A DNA stretch of 64,000 bases from Terriglobales bacterium (GTDB lineage: Bacteria > Acidobacteriota > Terriglobia > Terriglobales > Acidobacteriaceae): NCBI GenBank assembly GCA_035573675.1, contig DATMAB010000017.1, forward strand, positions 62,001 through 126,000, in the 5' to 3' direction. Below, piece by piece: positions 1 to 11,159 of the stretch. Every line of letters begins with the position of its first letter. The stretch's first letter is position 1. Below the pieces are notes generated by a model. The model was not told the origin of the DNA. It did no database searches and was given only the letters and a program-made list of their open reading frames with translations. The translations under genes were made by a program, and so were the position numbers.

Positions 1-31
1 GCAAACTCCGCCCGTACGTCGTTGATTAACA

Positions 32-104
32 CCGGACTTTACGGTGGGAGAGCGGAGCTTCAGCCCCGCGCCAAGCGCCGCGCACCCTGGGCTTTAGCCC
101 TGGA
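32..104. repeat. Dispersed palindromic repeat, copy 1 (GCTTCAGCC/GGGCTTTAGCCC family)
   Basis: The stretch holds CGGTGGGAGAGCGG, an imperfect palindrome at 52-69 around GCTTCAGCC, and the perfect palindrome GGGCTTTAGCCC at 89-100 followed by TGGA. The same order of motifs recurs at 45221-45299, so this is a dispersed intergenic repeat. Function unknown; REP-like behaviour is an inference. Confidence 0.75.
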
Positions 105-141
105 AGTCAGACTGACCGCTAGCTACTGGCCACTGCAGTTA

Positions 142-218
142 AATGGGCCCGCGGCCAAGAAGCGGTGACAATTCCTTGGCTACAGGCCCATTCGATCCTG
201 AAACGGATCGGAGGTGAT
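142..218 (+). promoter_or_regulatory. Structured RNA leader ahead of the ATP synthase operon
   Basis: Direct reading shows an 8-bp stem pairing 142-149 with 185-192, an inner 6-bp stem pairing 154-159 with 175-180 around a 15-nt loop, and a second hairpin pairing 193-198 with 205-210 (loop TGAAAC). Immediately after lies GGAGGTGAT (210-218), fully complementary to the 16S anti-Shine-Dalgarno, with its first G inside the second hairpin. This layout suits a cis-regulatory leader controlling ribosome access. I do not recognise it as a known riboswitch class. The 1-418 region holds no other clear gene besides the small ORF at 225-347. Confidence 0.45.
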
Positions 219-224
219 GCTTTT

Positions 225-347
225 ATGTTAACCCTGTCCGCCCCAAAGTCAAGGATTGTTTGGCCCGGAAAACCCTTCGCGGAACAGGCTTCCGCGGGTG
301 CGGCGTCAGTCGTGCCCCTTCAGACGGGCGGTTTTTCGTTGCGTTGA
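225..347 (+). CDS. Candidate 40-residue small protein or leader peptide upstream of atpF
   Basis: An ATG at 225 lies 6 nt after the perfect ribosome binding site GGAGGTGAT. It opens a 40-codon frame (begins MLTLSAPKSR, ends GGFSLR) that closes 71 nt before atpF. No transmembrane segment or known domain is visible. A GCCC/GGGC hairpin followed by five T (about 314-336) lies within its last codons, as in an attenuator. The ribosome binding site is the main support; the sequence matches nothing I recognise. It could be a leader peptide, a small protein, or chance. Confidence 0.4.
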   Translation: MLTLSAPKSRIVWPGKPFAEQASAGAASVVPLQTGGFSLR

Positions 348-418
348 CCGTTCCCTGTGCCGGATGTTAGTTTGTAAGGTTGGGCGCGCTCCGAACCTCC
401 TGTTCGTAAGCTTCAGGC

Positions 419-886
419 ATGGAAGAAACCCTCAAGCAAGTGGGCGGATTACTGCTCGCGGCCATCCCCACGGTGGTCCTGTTCCTGATTGTTTTCCTCT
501 CCTACCTGACCCTGGTGCACCGCCCGCTCACCCGCGTGCTGGAGGAGCGCCACGCCCGCGGCGAGGGCGCCATCGAGAAGGCGCGCGCTGATATCGCCCG
601 GGCCGACGCCCGCACCGCCGAGTACGAGCAGAAGATTCGCGACGCCCGTTTGGCCATCTTCAAGGCGGCGGAAGAACGCCGCAAGAAGTCGCTGGAGGCC
701 CGCGCCGCCGCCATCGCCGAGGCCCGCGCCCGCGCCGAAGACCTGGTCCACCAGGCCCGCATGACGCTGGAATCGGAAGCCGTCAGCGCCCGCCGCACCC
801 TCGAGGCCGAATCCGAGCGCCTCGCCGATCAGATTATCCAGACCATCCTCCGGCCCGCCGCCGTGGCTGCAGAAAGGCAGGCATGA
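419..886 (+). CDS. atpF: F0F1 ATP synthase subunit b (first copy)
   Basis: 155 residues. A single hydrophobic segment near residues 12-32 is followed by a long, highly charged Ala/Glu/Arg coiled coil, the architecture of the peripheral-stalk b subunit that ties the membrane a subunit to the F1 head through delta. Usual length for the family is about 155-170. The stop overlaps the next gene by 4 nt (ATGA), so the two b-type genes are translationally coupled. Two b-like genes in tandem suggest a b/b' heterodimer. No strong ribosome binding site precedes the ATG. The a and c subunit genes are not in the 418 bases upstream. Confidence 0.88.
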   Translation: MEETLKQVGGLLLAAIPTVVLFLIVFLSYLTLVHRPLTRVLEERHARGEGAIEKARADIARADARTAEYEQKIRDARLAIFKAAEERRKKSLEARAAAIAEARARAEDLVHQARMTLESEAVSARRTLEAESERLADQIIQTILRPAAVAAERQA

Positions 887-1569
887 CCGCCCGCCTCGCT
901 CTTCTCGCGGTGCTGTTCGCCGGTCTGGTCCTGGCCGCGGCCGCGTTCGCCCAGGAACACCAGCCCGCCGCACAACCCGGCCACGAAGCCTCCGACAGCA
1001 GTCAGGCCGCCGGCGAGCACGAGGGCGACGCGCACGCAGAATTCAAGTATTCGCCCTCGGTCAGGAAGATCGCCGAATGGACCGGGATGAGCGTCGAGAG
1101 CGCCTACTGGGTCAGCGTCATCCTGAATTTCGTGGCGGTCGTGGTGGTGTTGTGGGTCGTGCTCCGGCCGGTCATCGGCAAAGCCTTCGCAGACCGCAAC
1201 GTCGCCATCCGCCAGTCCATCGACGAGGCGCGCAAGGCCAGCGAGGAAGCGCAAAAACGTCTGGCCGATATCGAAGCCCGCCTCGCCCGCATCAGCACCG
1301 AGATCGCCGATCTGCGCTCCGCTGCGGAAGCCGACGTCGCCGCCGAGGAGGCCCGCCTGCGCGCCGCCGCCGAAGAAGACAAGGCCGCCATCCTGCGCGC
1401 TGCCGAGGAAGAGATCAGCGCCGCTGCCCGCCTGGCGCGCAAGGACCTGAAGGCTTACGCGGCCGAGCTTGCGGTGTCTCTCGCGGAAAAACGCATCCAG
1501 GTCAGCGAGCAGGCGGACCAGCAGATGGTGCGCAGCTTCCTGGAACAGCTTTCCCGGGACGGGAGGTAG
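883..1569 (+). CDS. atpF: F0F1 ATP synthase subunit b' with N-terminal signal-like extension
   Basis: 228 residues, well above the usual 160. It begins with a signal-peptide-like hydrophobic stretch (residues 3-23, ending AFAQ), then about 50 polar residues rich in His and Glu, then a second hydrophobic segment (about 77-98), then a long coiled coil. If the signal is cleaved, the periplasmic segment followed by a single membrane pass leaves the coiled coil in the cytoplasm, as required of a stator. The extension may be lineage-specific. It overlaps the first b gene by 4 nt and ends 3 nt before atpH. Confidence 0.85.
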   Translation: MTARLALLAVLFAGLVLAAAAFAQEHQPAAQPGHEASDSSQAAGEHEGDAHAEFKYSPSVRKIAEWTGMSVESAYWVSVILNFVAVVVVLWVVLRPVIGKAFADRNVAIRQSIDEARKASEEAQKRLADIEARLARISTEIADLRSAAEADVAAEEARLRAAAEEDKAAILRAAEEEISAAARLARKDLKAYAAELAVSLAEKRIQVSEQADQQMVRSFLEQLSRDGR

Positions 1570-1572
1570 CCG

Positions 1573-2112
1573 ATGGCCGCCGTCGTCAGCCGCTACGCTC
1601 GCGCCCTCGCCGACCTGGCGATCGAGAAGCATCTCGATCCCGCCCGCACCGTCGCCGAGCTCAACGCGCTGGCCGAAGTCATCGCCCAGCACCACGAACT
1701 GCGCACCGTGCTGGAGAATCCCTCCGTGCCCGCGCGCCAGAAGCTGGCCGTGCTCGACGCCATTGTGGCCCGTCTCGGCGTCTCCCGCTACTTGCGCAAT
1801 TTCGCCGCCGTGGTGATGGATCACCGCCGCATCGCGGCGCTGCCGGAGATCGCCCGCCAGTTCGCGCTCGAGCTGGATTCGCGCCTGGGCTTCGCCGAGG
1901 CGGAGATCACCTCCGCCCGCGAGCTCGCAGAAGACGAAAAACGTGATCTCACTGCGCGCCTGGAGAAGCTCACCGGCAAAAAGATCCGCCCGCGCTACCG
2001 CCAGGATCCGCAGGTGCTGGGCGGCGCGGTCATCCGCATCGGCTCTACCGTCTATGACGGTACCGTGCGCGGCCAGCTCCAGCGCCTCAAAGAGCAACTC
2101 GCCGGCACCTGA
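1573..2112 (+). CDS. atpH: F0F1 ATP synthase subunit delta
   Basis: 179 residues, normal for the delta/OSCP family. It opens with the typical VSRYARALADLAIEK-type helix of the N-terminal bundle and closes with the conserved GSTVYDGTVRGQLQRLK segment that contacts the stalk. It caps the alpha3beta3 head and joins it to the b subunits. It starts 3 nt after b'. A 7-nt tandem array fills the gap to atpA, so this is the last tightly packed junction in the operon. Confidence 0.93.
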   Translation: MAAVVSRYARALADLAIEKHLDPARTVAELNALAEVIAQHHELRTVLENPSVPARQKLAVLDAIVARLGVSRYLRNFAAVVMDHRRIAALPEIARQFALELDSRLGFAEAEITSARELAEDEKRDLTARLEKLTGKKIRPRYRQDPQVLGGAVIRIGSTVYDGTVRGQLQRLKEQLAGT

Positions 2113-2157
2113 CTGAGAACTGAGAACCGAGAACTGAGAACTAACTGACAACTGACC
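2110..2157 (+). repeat. Heptanucleotide array (CTGAGAA units), atpH-atpA junction
   Basis: Four units read CTGAGAA, CTGAGAA, CCGAGAA, CTGAGAA, followed by degenerate CTGACAA-type units up to the atpA start. The same order with the C variant in third place recurs at the atpA-atpG, atpG-atpD and atpD-atpC junctions; the copy at atpD-atpC is identical over 32 nt. Confidence 0.92.
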
Positions 2158-2159
2158 CC

Positions 2160-3695
<1,536 letters not shown>

Positions 3696-3698
3696 TCT

Positions 3699-3756
3699 CT
3701 GAGAACTGAGAACCGAGAACGGAGAACTAACCGGCACCGGCAACTGGCAACTGAGC
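3699..3756 (+). repeat. Heptanucleotide array, atpA-atpG junction
   Basis: Units CTGAGAA, CTGAGAA, CCGAGAA, CGGAGAA are followed by looser CAACTGG/CAACTGA units ending directly at the atpG ATG. One base differs from the atpH-atpA copy within the four-unit core; the C variant is again in third position. Confidence 0.9.
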
Positions 3757-3757
3757 A

Positions 3758-4831
<1,074 letters not shown>

Positions 4832-4904
4832 TCATCTGGGGATTGTCGTAGTCGCCCTGGGCTTGCGAAGTTGCCTGGGATCTGCAGTTGAGGTTACGAA
4901 GCTA

Positions 4905-6461
<1,557 letters not shown>

Positions 6462-6463
6462 TC

Positions 6464-6494
6464 ACTGAGAACTGAGAACCGAGAACTGAGAACT
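6464..6494 (+). repeat. Heptanucleotide array, atpD-atpC junction
   Basis: Units CTGAGAA, CTGAGAA, CCGAGAA, CTGAGAA then CTA. The sequence is identical to the atpH-atpA copy over 32 nt, although the two sites are 4.3 kb apart. Confidence 0.92.
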
Positions 6495-6499
6495 AGGTC

Positions 6500-6904
6500 G
6501 TGTCTGCCACTTTCAAACTCGAGATCGTCACTCCCGATCGCCAGGTCGTCGACGACCGCGCCGAAGAGATGCAGATTCCCGGTCGCAACGGCTACCTGGG
6601 CATCCTGCCCGGCCACGCTCCCCTGATCACCGAACTGGAGGTCGGCGAGATCAGCTACCGGCACGGCCAGAAGACCCGCTACCTGGCCGTGGCCTGGGGC
6701 TTCGCCGAGGTGTTGCCCGACCGCGTCATCATCCTGGCGGAAACCGCCGAGCGCGCCGAGGAGATCGATGTGGAGCGCGCCCGCCGGGCCGTTGAGAAGG
6801 CCGAGCAGCATCTTCGCCGCACTGATCCTGATGTCGACTTCCGCCGCGCTGAGGTCGCCCTCAAGCGCGCCCTCATCCGGCTGCAGGTAGCCGGCAAGCA
6901 ATAG
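6500..6904 (+). CDS. atpC: F0F1 ATP synthase subunit epsilon
   Basis: 134 residues, normal for the family. An N-terminal beta-sandwich (LEIVTPDRQVVDDRAEEMQIP, then GYLGILPGHAPLIT) is followed by a C-terminal helical hairpin (residues 85-134) that can inhibit ATP hydrolysis. The start is GTG at 6500, with AGG a few bases upstream; no better ATG exists in frame. It is the last gene of the operon, and two GC-rich hairpins follow. Confidence 0.93.
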   Translation: MSATFKLEIVTPDRQVVDDRAEEMQIPGRNGYLGILPGHAPLITELEVGEISYRHGQKTRYLAVAWGFAEVLPDRVIILAETAERAEEIDVERARRAVEKAEQHLRRTDPDVDFRRAEVALKRALIRLQVAGKQ

Positions 6905-6911
6905 CGCCGTT

Positions 6912-6958
6912 CCCGGCAGACTGCCGGGGAAAGTGAGGGGCCGCCGTGGAGGCGGCCC
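6912..6958. terminator. Two hairpins closing the ATP synthase operon
   Basis: CCCGGCA/TGCCGGG (6912-6928) and GGGCCGCC/GGCGGCCC with loop GTGGA (6938-6958) lie between atpC and the convergent gene ending at 6983. Neither has a T-run, so termination may be bidirectional or Rho-assisted; this is an inference from position. Confidence 0.45.
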
Positions 6959-6982
6959 GTCCACTTCGGACGCTGCTCAGCG

Positions 6983-7564
6983 CTAGTGGCTGGAGTAGCC
7001 CTGTCGATAGCCCTCCAGGTAGCCTTGCCGGTACATGTGCCGGTAGGTATCGCGGCTGCCGTAATCGCCGTAATAGCCGCGATCCGCATCGCGGTACCAG
7101 CTATTGTTATACGGGCTGTAGCTCTTGCCTTCCTGCACCTCATCGCGGCCCGCGATCACGCCATCCCGGAAGCCGTTGGCATACGCTACGTCTCCCGATG
7201 CGGGCGTCCGTACGATGACGGCGTCGTCATAAGTGCTGGTCACGCTTGCGGAGCGTCCGAAAAAGGCGTCGTCATAGCCCACCCGATAGCCGTCGCGGTA
7301 GCCCTGGCGGAACTGTCCGAGGGGGCCCATCCAGCTTGCGTAGCCCCGGTCGGCCTGTTGGAAGTTGGCGTCGCGGTAGTCGTAGCTTGCGCCGTCACTG
7401 CGGTCCGCCACGCCGTGGCGGAAGCCGTCGTGGTAGCCGCGATCGTACCCGTACTGCTGGGCCTGATACGGTTGGCGGCCGGGCGGGTCGTGCGCCAGCG
7501 TCGTGCCCGCCAGTGCCAGCACGATTGCAAGCGCGAGGATTGCCGCTTTCGTCTTGACCACCAT
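6983..7564 (-). CDS. Secreted Tyr/Gly-repeat protein of unknown function
   Basis: 193 residues from the ATG at 7564, chosen because GGAGG lies just upstream (7570-7574) and a signal peptide follows at once (MVVKTKAAILALAIVLALAG...LAH). The mature part contains at least four degenerate copies of a [Y/F]xxG[Y/F]xDGxxxG module (YDRGYHDGFRHG, FRQGYRDGYRVG, YANGFRDGVIAG, YRQGYLEGYRQG). Regular aromatic and glycine spacing suggests an extended or self-associating exported protein. I do not recognise a named family. It converges with atpC and is divergent from the PP2C gene. Confidence 0.7.
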   Translation of the reverse strand: MVVKTKAAILALAIVLALAGTTLAHDPPGRQPYQAQQYGYDRGYHDGFRHGVADRSDGASYDYRDANFQQADRGYASWMGPLGQFRQGYRDGYRVGYDDAFFGRSASVTSTYDDAVIVRTPASGDVAYANGFRDGVIAGRDEVQEGKSYSPYNNSWYRDADRGYYGDYGSRDTYRHMYRQGYLEGYRQGYSSH

Positions 7565-7928
7565 GTTCACCTCCGGGACGCAGGTAAGATTTGCCCTTCG
7601 TGCGGGCACTTTCTGCGCCCACTCTAAGTGAGATGCCCTGACCGGAGATCGCCGCTGCCCCTACTCCGCCTTGCTGACTGTGGCCAAAAAGCCACAGTCG
7701 GGCAACCTTTCCCATATCTGCCGCGTCCGCAAGTCCTTGCTCTGATAACGCTTCGGTAAACAACGCTCTTGTTTCGTCTCTGCACACCCGATACAATCCG
7801 CCCAACATCTCCCGGGAAGTTCCCCGGAAGGGCTGGCCTTCGCACGCTTGCACGCGAGAGGGCAGGCCTGCGCAGAGCGCGCAGAGAGGCGAAGTTGGGG
7901 TAGGATTGCGCGGCAGTCGTCCCATTCC
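7565..7928. other. Intergenic region with a candidate promoter and nonamer-like repeat
   Basis: 364 bases between divergent genes. It holds the candidate promoter at 7769-7797 and, at about 7866-7890, a CGCAGAG-rich purine tract related to the 9-nt arrays at 9539-9570. No coding sequence is supported. Confidence 0.6.
7769..7797 (+). promoter_or_regulatory. Candidate sigma-70 promoter for the PP2C/FHA operon
   Basis: TTGTTT (7769-7774), a 17-nt spacer and TACAAT (7792-7797) match the housekeeping consensus at 9 of 12 positions (5 of 6 in the -10), 131 nt upstream of the phosphatase ATG. Confidence 0.4.
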
Positions 7929-8750
7929 ATGAATGTTTCGGTCGAAGTCGTCGGCAAGAGCGATGTTGGCTGCGTGCGCACCAACAACGAGGACAACTTC
8001 GGCTACGACACCCGCTACGGCATCTTCCTGGTCTGTGACGGCATGGGCGGCATGGCCGCCGGCGAGGTCGCCAGCAAGATGGGCGTCGACACGGTGATGG
8101 AATACTTCCGCAAGGCGGCCGCCAACGGCAACTATCCCTCCCACGGCCGCACCTACGAGGACCTTTCGCAGATGGCCAACGCTCTGGCCAGTGCCATCCA
8201 GCTGGCTAACGACGTCATCTACCAGGCGGCATCCTCCGACGCTTCCCATCACGGCATGGGCTCCACCATCGTAGCGGCCATGCTGAAAGGCAATTTCCTC
8301 TCCATTGCGCACGTGGGCGACAGCCGCATCTACCGCATCCGCCACGGGCAGATCGAGCAATTGACCGAGGACCATTCCCTGGTGGCGGAGCAGGTTCGCC
8401 GCGGCCTCATCAGCCAGGAAGAGGCCGACCGCTCCGACATCCAGAACATCATCTTCCGCGCCCTCGGGGCCGATGCCACCGTCGAGCCCGACCTCGAGGA
8501 CCTGGTGGCGCAGCCCGGCGACATCCTGCTGCTCACCACCGACGGGCTTACCAAGTACATCAAGGAGCCGCGTCTGCTGGAAATTATCCAGTCCTCGTCC
8601 TCGCTGCAGCAGGGCTGCGACCGCCTGATCCAGGCCGCCAAGGAAGCCGGCGGCGACGACAACATCACCTGCGTACTCATCAAGATCATCAAGGAACCCT
8701 GGTATCGCCGCTGGTTCGGAGGAGGCCACAAATGGCAAAACTCTATCTGA
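7929..8750 (+). CDS. PP2C-family serine/threonine protein phosphatase
   Basis: 273 residues from the ATG at 7929. The metal-binding and catalytic motifs of PP2C phosphatases are present in order: TNNEDNFG, CDGMGGMAAGE, HVGDSRIYRIR, LTTDGLT and GGDDNITCVLI. It should dephosphorylate Ser/Thr-phosphorylated proteins in the cytoplasm using Mn/Mg, as the PrpC/Stp enzymes do. No receptor or membrane domain is visible. Its 3' end overlaps the FHA-protein start by 19 nt, so the eraser and a phosphothreonine reader are co-produced. No partner kinase gene lies in the window. Confidence 0.92.
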   Translation: MNVSVEVVGKSDVGCVRTNNEDNFGYDTRYGIFLVCDGMGGMAAGEVASKMGVDTVMEYFRKAAANGNYPSHGRTYEDLSQMANALASAIQLANDVIYQAASSDASHHGMGSTIVAAMLKGNFLSIAHVGDSRIYRIRHGQIEQLTEDHSLVAEQVRRGLISQEEADRSDIQNIIFRALGADATVEPDLEDLVAQPGDILLLTTDGLTKYIKEPRLLEIIQSSSSLQQGCDRLIQAAKEAGGDDNITCVLIKIIKEPWYRRWFGGGHKWQNSI

Positions 8751-9529
8751 TGTTCGAAGGCGCCACCCTGAAAGAGTTCACGCTGGCCCAGGGCGGCACG
8801 GCCACCATCGGCCGCCTGCCCGATAACCTCATCCAGGTGGATAACCTCGCCGTCAGCGGCCACCATGCCAAGATCTACTGGGAAGACGATCATTACGTCG
8901 TCGAGGACAACGAAAGCCTCAACGGCACCTTCGTCAACAAGCAGCGCATCACCAAAGCCTCGCTCAACGACGGCGACGAGGTGCTGATCGGCAAGCACAC
9001 CATCCAGTTCAAGGACACGTGGCACGAGGATGAGACCGCCGCCGATACCGTGCAGGCCATTCCGCCTCTGCCCAAGCTCGAGGCCACGGTCGTCCTCGAT
9101 ACCAAGAAAGCCAAGGAGATGATGGCTGCGGCCCTGGCCGGCAAGGCGCCGGGCGCGCCGCCGCCCGCCGCCGCTCCCACTCCCCCGGGCCACAAGACGG
9201 CCACCATGCCGCCGGCGGCTCCTCCGCCGCGCGAGCGCACTGCCACGCTCACCATCCTGGCGGGCAAGACCGACCAGTCGCAGTACATCCTCTCCAGCAA
9301 GCTCACCGTCATCGGCAAGAGCGACATGGCCACGGTGCGCCTGAAAGGCTGGTTCGCGCCCAACGTCGCGGCCACCATCACCAAGCGCGACAACAAGTAC
9401 ATCATCGCGCCCGCCGAACGCTCCATCCACGTCACCGTCAACGGCGCCCACATCGTCGGCCCCACCGAGCTGACCGAGGGCTCCATGATCGAGGTCAAGG
9501 GCGTGAAAATGAGCTTCGACCTGCAGTAA
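8732..9529 (+). CDS. FHA-domain protein (two FHA-like modules)
   Basis: 265 residues. An N-terminal FHA domain (about 20-95) has the hallmark GRLPDN, SGHHAKI and NGTFVNKQRI motifs that bind phosphothreonine peptides. A Pro/Ala-rich linker (about 135-170) leads to a second, more degenerate FHA-like fold (about 175-265) beginning VIGKSD and lacking a clear SxxH motif. The start is set by the strong GGAGGAGG inside the end of the phosphatase gene. It is probably an adaptor in Ser/Thr phosphorylation signalling together with the overlapping PP2C enzyme. Confidence 0.85.
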   Translation: MAKLYLMFEGATLKEFTLAQGGTATIGRLPDNLIQVDNLAVSGHHAKIYWEDDHYVVEDNESLNGTFVNKQRITKASLNDGDEVLIGKHTIQFKDTWHEDETAADTVQAIPPLPKLEATVVLDTKKAKEMMAAALAGKAPGAPPPAAAPTPPGHKTATMPPAAPPPRERTATLTILAGKTDQSQYILSSKLTVIGKSDMATVRLKGWFAPNVAATITKRDNKYIIAPAERSIHVTVNGAHIVGPTELTEGSMIEVKGVKMSFDLQ

Positions 9530-9895
9530 CCGCATTTCACCGCCGAGAGCGCAGAGAGCGCCGAGAAACTCGGGTTGCATTGCATCGTCTCTTCGGCTGC
9601 TTTGCGCTTCCCGCCATGGGCTCTACGTTTCCTCACTTGCTGCTGACAGCGACTGCAGGCTGCCAATCAGCGGCTCAAGCCCGTGCCATGCGAGATGTGA
9701 CGGCACGGCTGACGTCGTGCCCTGCTACGAATCACTCTCGTAATCTCTGCGTTCTCCGCGTTCTCGGCGGTGAAACGCTGTTACTGCAAATTCCTCTTTC
9801 TTCCTTTGATTCTTGACCTTGCCTTCCTGGGCGCTCTCGGCGCTCTCAGCGGTGAGTGCTTTTGATACACTCCTGAGCTTCCACGAGAGGCAATC
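9530..9895. repeat. Repeat-filled spacer: three nonamer arrays around a palindromic repeat
   Basis: 366 bases without a gene. At 9539-9570 are 9-nt units CGCCGAGAG, CGCAGAGAG, CGCCGAGAA. At about 9742-9775 the same type appears in reverse orientation (TTCTCCGCG, TTCTCGGCG). At about 9829-9855 are GGCGCTCTC twice and then AGCGGTGAG. Between them lies the 64-bp palindromic repeat at 9668-9731. Confidence 0.8.
9668..9731 (+). repeat. 64-bp palindromic repeat, copy A
   Basis: It starts CAGCGGCT and ends with an imperfect GGCACGGCT/GTCGTGCC arm plus the tail CCTGCTACGAA. It has exactly the same length as the copy at 14528-14591 and shares both ends, with a divergent middle. A third copy lies at 34152-34217. 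Confidence 0.75.
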
Positions 9896-10744
9896 ATGGC
9901 TATTCACACTGTCGGCGTCATCGGCGCCGGGACCATGGGCAACGGCATCGCGCACGTGTTCGCGCGCCACGGCTATAGCGTCCTGCTGTGCGACGTGGAG
10001 CGCCGCTTCCTCGACCGCGCGCTCGAGACCATCGCTAGGAACCTCGACCGCGAAGTCGCCAAGAACAAGCTCAGTGCCGACGAAAGCAAGGCCGCGCTGA
10101 GCCGCATCGAGCCCACCGTCGAGCGCGCCGTGCTTGCCGGTTGCGACTTTGTGGTGGAGGCCGCTACCGAGAAACTCGAGATCAAGGCCGATCTCTTCCG
10201 CGAACTCGATCAGGTCTGCCGGCCTGAGGTCATCCTCGCCTCGAACACTTCGTCCATCTCCATCACGCGCCTGGCGGCCCTGACCCAGCGTCCCGACCGG
10301 GTCATCGGCATGCACTTTTTTAACCCCGTACCGGTGATGAAGCTGGTGGAGGTCATCCGCGGCCTGGCCACGTCGGATGAAACCTTTCAGACCGTCAAGG
10401 CGCTGGCCGAGAAGCTGGAGAAGACGCCGGTGGAAGTGAACGATGCTCCCGGCTTCGTCTCCAACCGCGTGTTGATGCCGCTATTGAACGAAGCCATGTA
10501 CGCGGTGATGGAAGGCGTGGCCACGCCCGCCGCCGTGGACGAAGTCTTCCGCCTGGGCATGGCCCATCCCATGGGTCCGCTCGAACTGGCCGACTTCATC
10601 GGCTTGGACGTCTGCCTGGACATCATGCGCGTCCTGCAGGAAGGCCTCGGCGACCCCAAGTACCGTCCCTGCCCGCTGCTCATCAAGATGGTCCACGCCG
10701 GACGTCTGGGCCGGAAGACGGGGCAGGGGTTTTACAAGTACTGA
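9896..10744 (+). CDS. 3-hydroxybutyryl-CoA (3-hydroxyacyl-CoA) dehydrogenase
   Basis: 282 residues, the standard length for the short monofunctional enzyme. The NAD-binding motif [13 protein letters not shown] is at residues 6-18; conserved [24 protein letters not shown] and the C-terminal helical domain ending [11 protein letters not shown] follow. It oxidises L-3-hydroxyacyl-CoA to 3-ketoacyl-CoA with NAD+, in fatty-acid or butyrate metabolism. GAGAGG lies just before the ATG. It stands alone; the repeat-rich flanks show no operon partner. Confidence 0.93.
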   Translation: MAIHTVGVIGAGTMGNGIAHVFARHGYSVLLCDVERRFLDRALETIARNLDREVAKNKLSADESKAALSRIEPTVERAVLAGCDFVVEAATEKLEIKADLFRELDQVCRPEVILASNTSSISITRLAALTQRPDRVIGMHFFNPVPVMKLVEVIRGLATSDETFQTVKALAEKLEKTPVEVNDAPGFVSNRVLMPLLNEAMYAVMEGVATPAAVDEVFRLGMAHPMGPLELADFIGLDVCLDIMRVLQEGLGDPKYRPCPLLIKMVHAGRLGRKTGQGFYKY

Positions 10745-10749
10745 GAGGC

Positions 10750-10826
10750 AGTGGTCAGTTCTCAGTTGTCAGTTCTCAGTTGTCAGTTCTCAGTTCTCAG
10801 TTCTCAGTTCTCAGTTCTCATTCCTC
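10750..10826 (-). repeat. Heptanucleotide array, about 12 units, inverted relative to the atp copies
   Basis: Read on the minus strand the units are CTGAGAA with interspersed CTGACAA and a terminal CTGACCA. It is the longest array of the family in the window and contains no CCGAGAA variant, unlike the four atp copies. Confidence 0.92.
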
Positions 10827-10836
10827 CTCCTTGGCC

Positions 10837-10912
10837 GTCATCCTGAGCGAGGGAGGGGTCCCAAGCGCTTTTCTCCAGCGTGGGAAACCCGAGCGAAGGA
10901 TCTTGGGGTTGC
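10837..10912 (+). repeat. Dispersed repeat of the GTCATCCTGAGCGA...AAGGATCTTGGG type
   Basis: It begins CGTCATCCTGAGCGAGG and ends GAGCGAAGGATCTTGGG. Related copies with the same opening words are at about 13967-14045 and 45098-45165. From memory, similar sequences are frequent between genes in acidobacteria; that cannot be verified here. Confidence 0.65.
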
Positions 10913-11159
10913 CCTTCTGGAGTTTCGATCGCTTCGTTTTCGGGGCCAGCATGATCTTCGGAGTTGTGCCTCCTGGAGCGAGGCTGGCGGGGGAGTTCAC
11001 GGACCACGGTTTCCCACCAGGGGCTGAAGTTGACCGGCTTGAGGTTGTATGAGGCGGTCTGAAGGATATAGGCGAGCAGGCCGGAAAGGACTTACCGGAC
11101 GGGCTCCGGGGAAGTCTTTGGGCCCAAAGGGGTTAAGGCCCCGGTCTTTGGGCACAAAG

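Noticed and set aside
142-218. Upstream atp structure considered as a known riboswitch or 6S RNA
   Set aside because: I could not match it to the consensus of any class I know; reported only as an unnamed structured leader.
6986-7627. Plus-strand frame opposite the Tyr/Gly-repeat gene
   Set aside because: No ribosome binding site; the minus-strand frame has GGAGG, a signal peptide and internal repeats.
10750-10826. Heptad array considered as a CRISPR array
   Set aside because: Units are 7 nt with no spacers and there are no cas genes.
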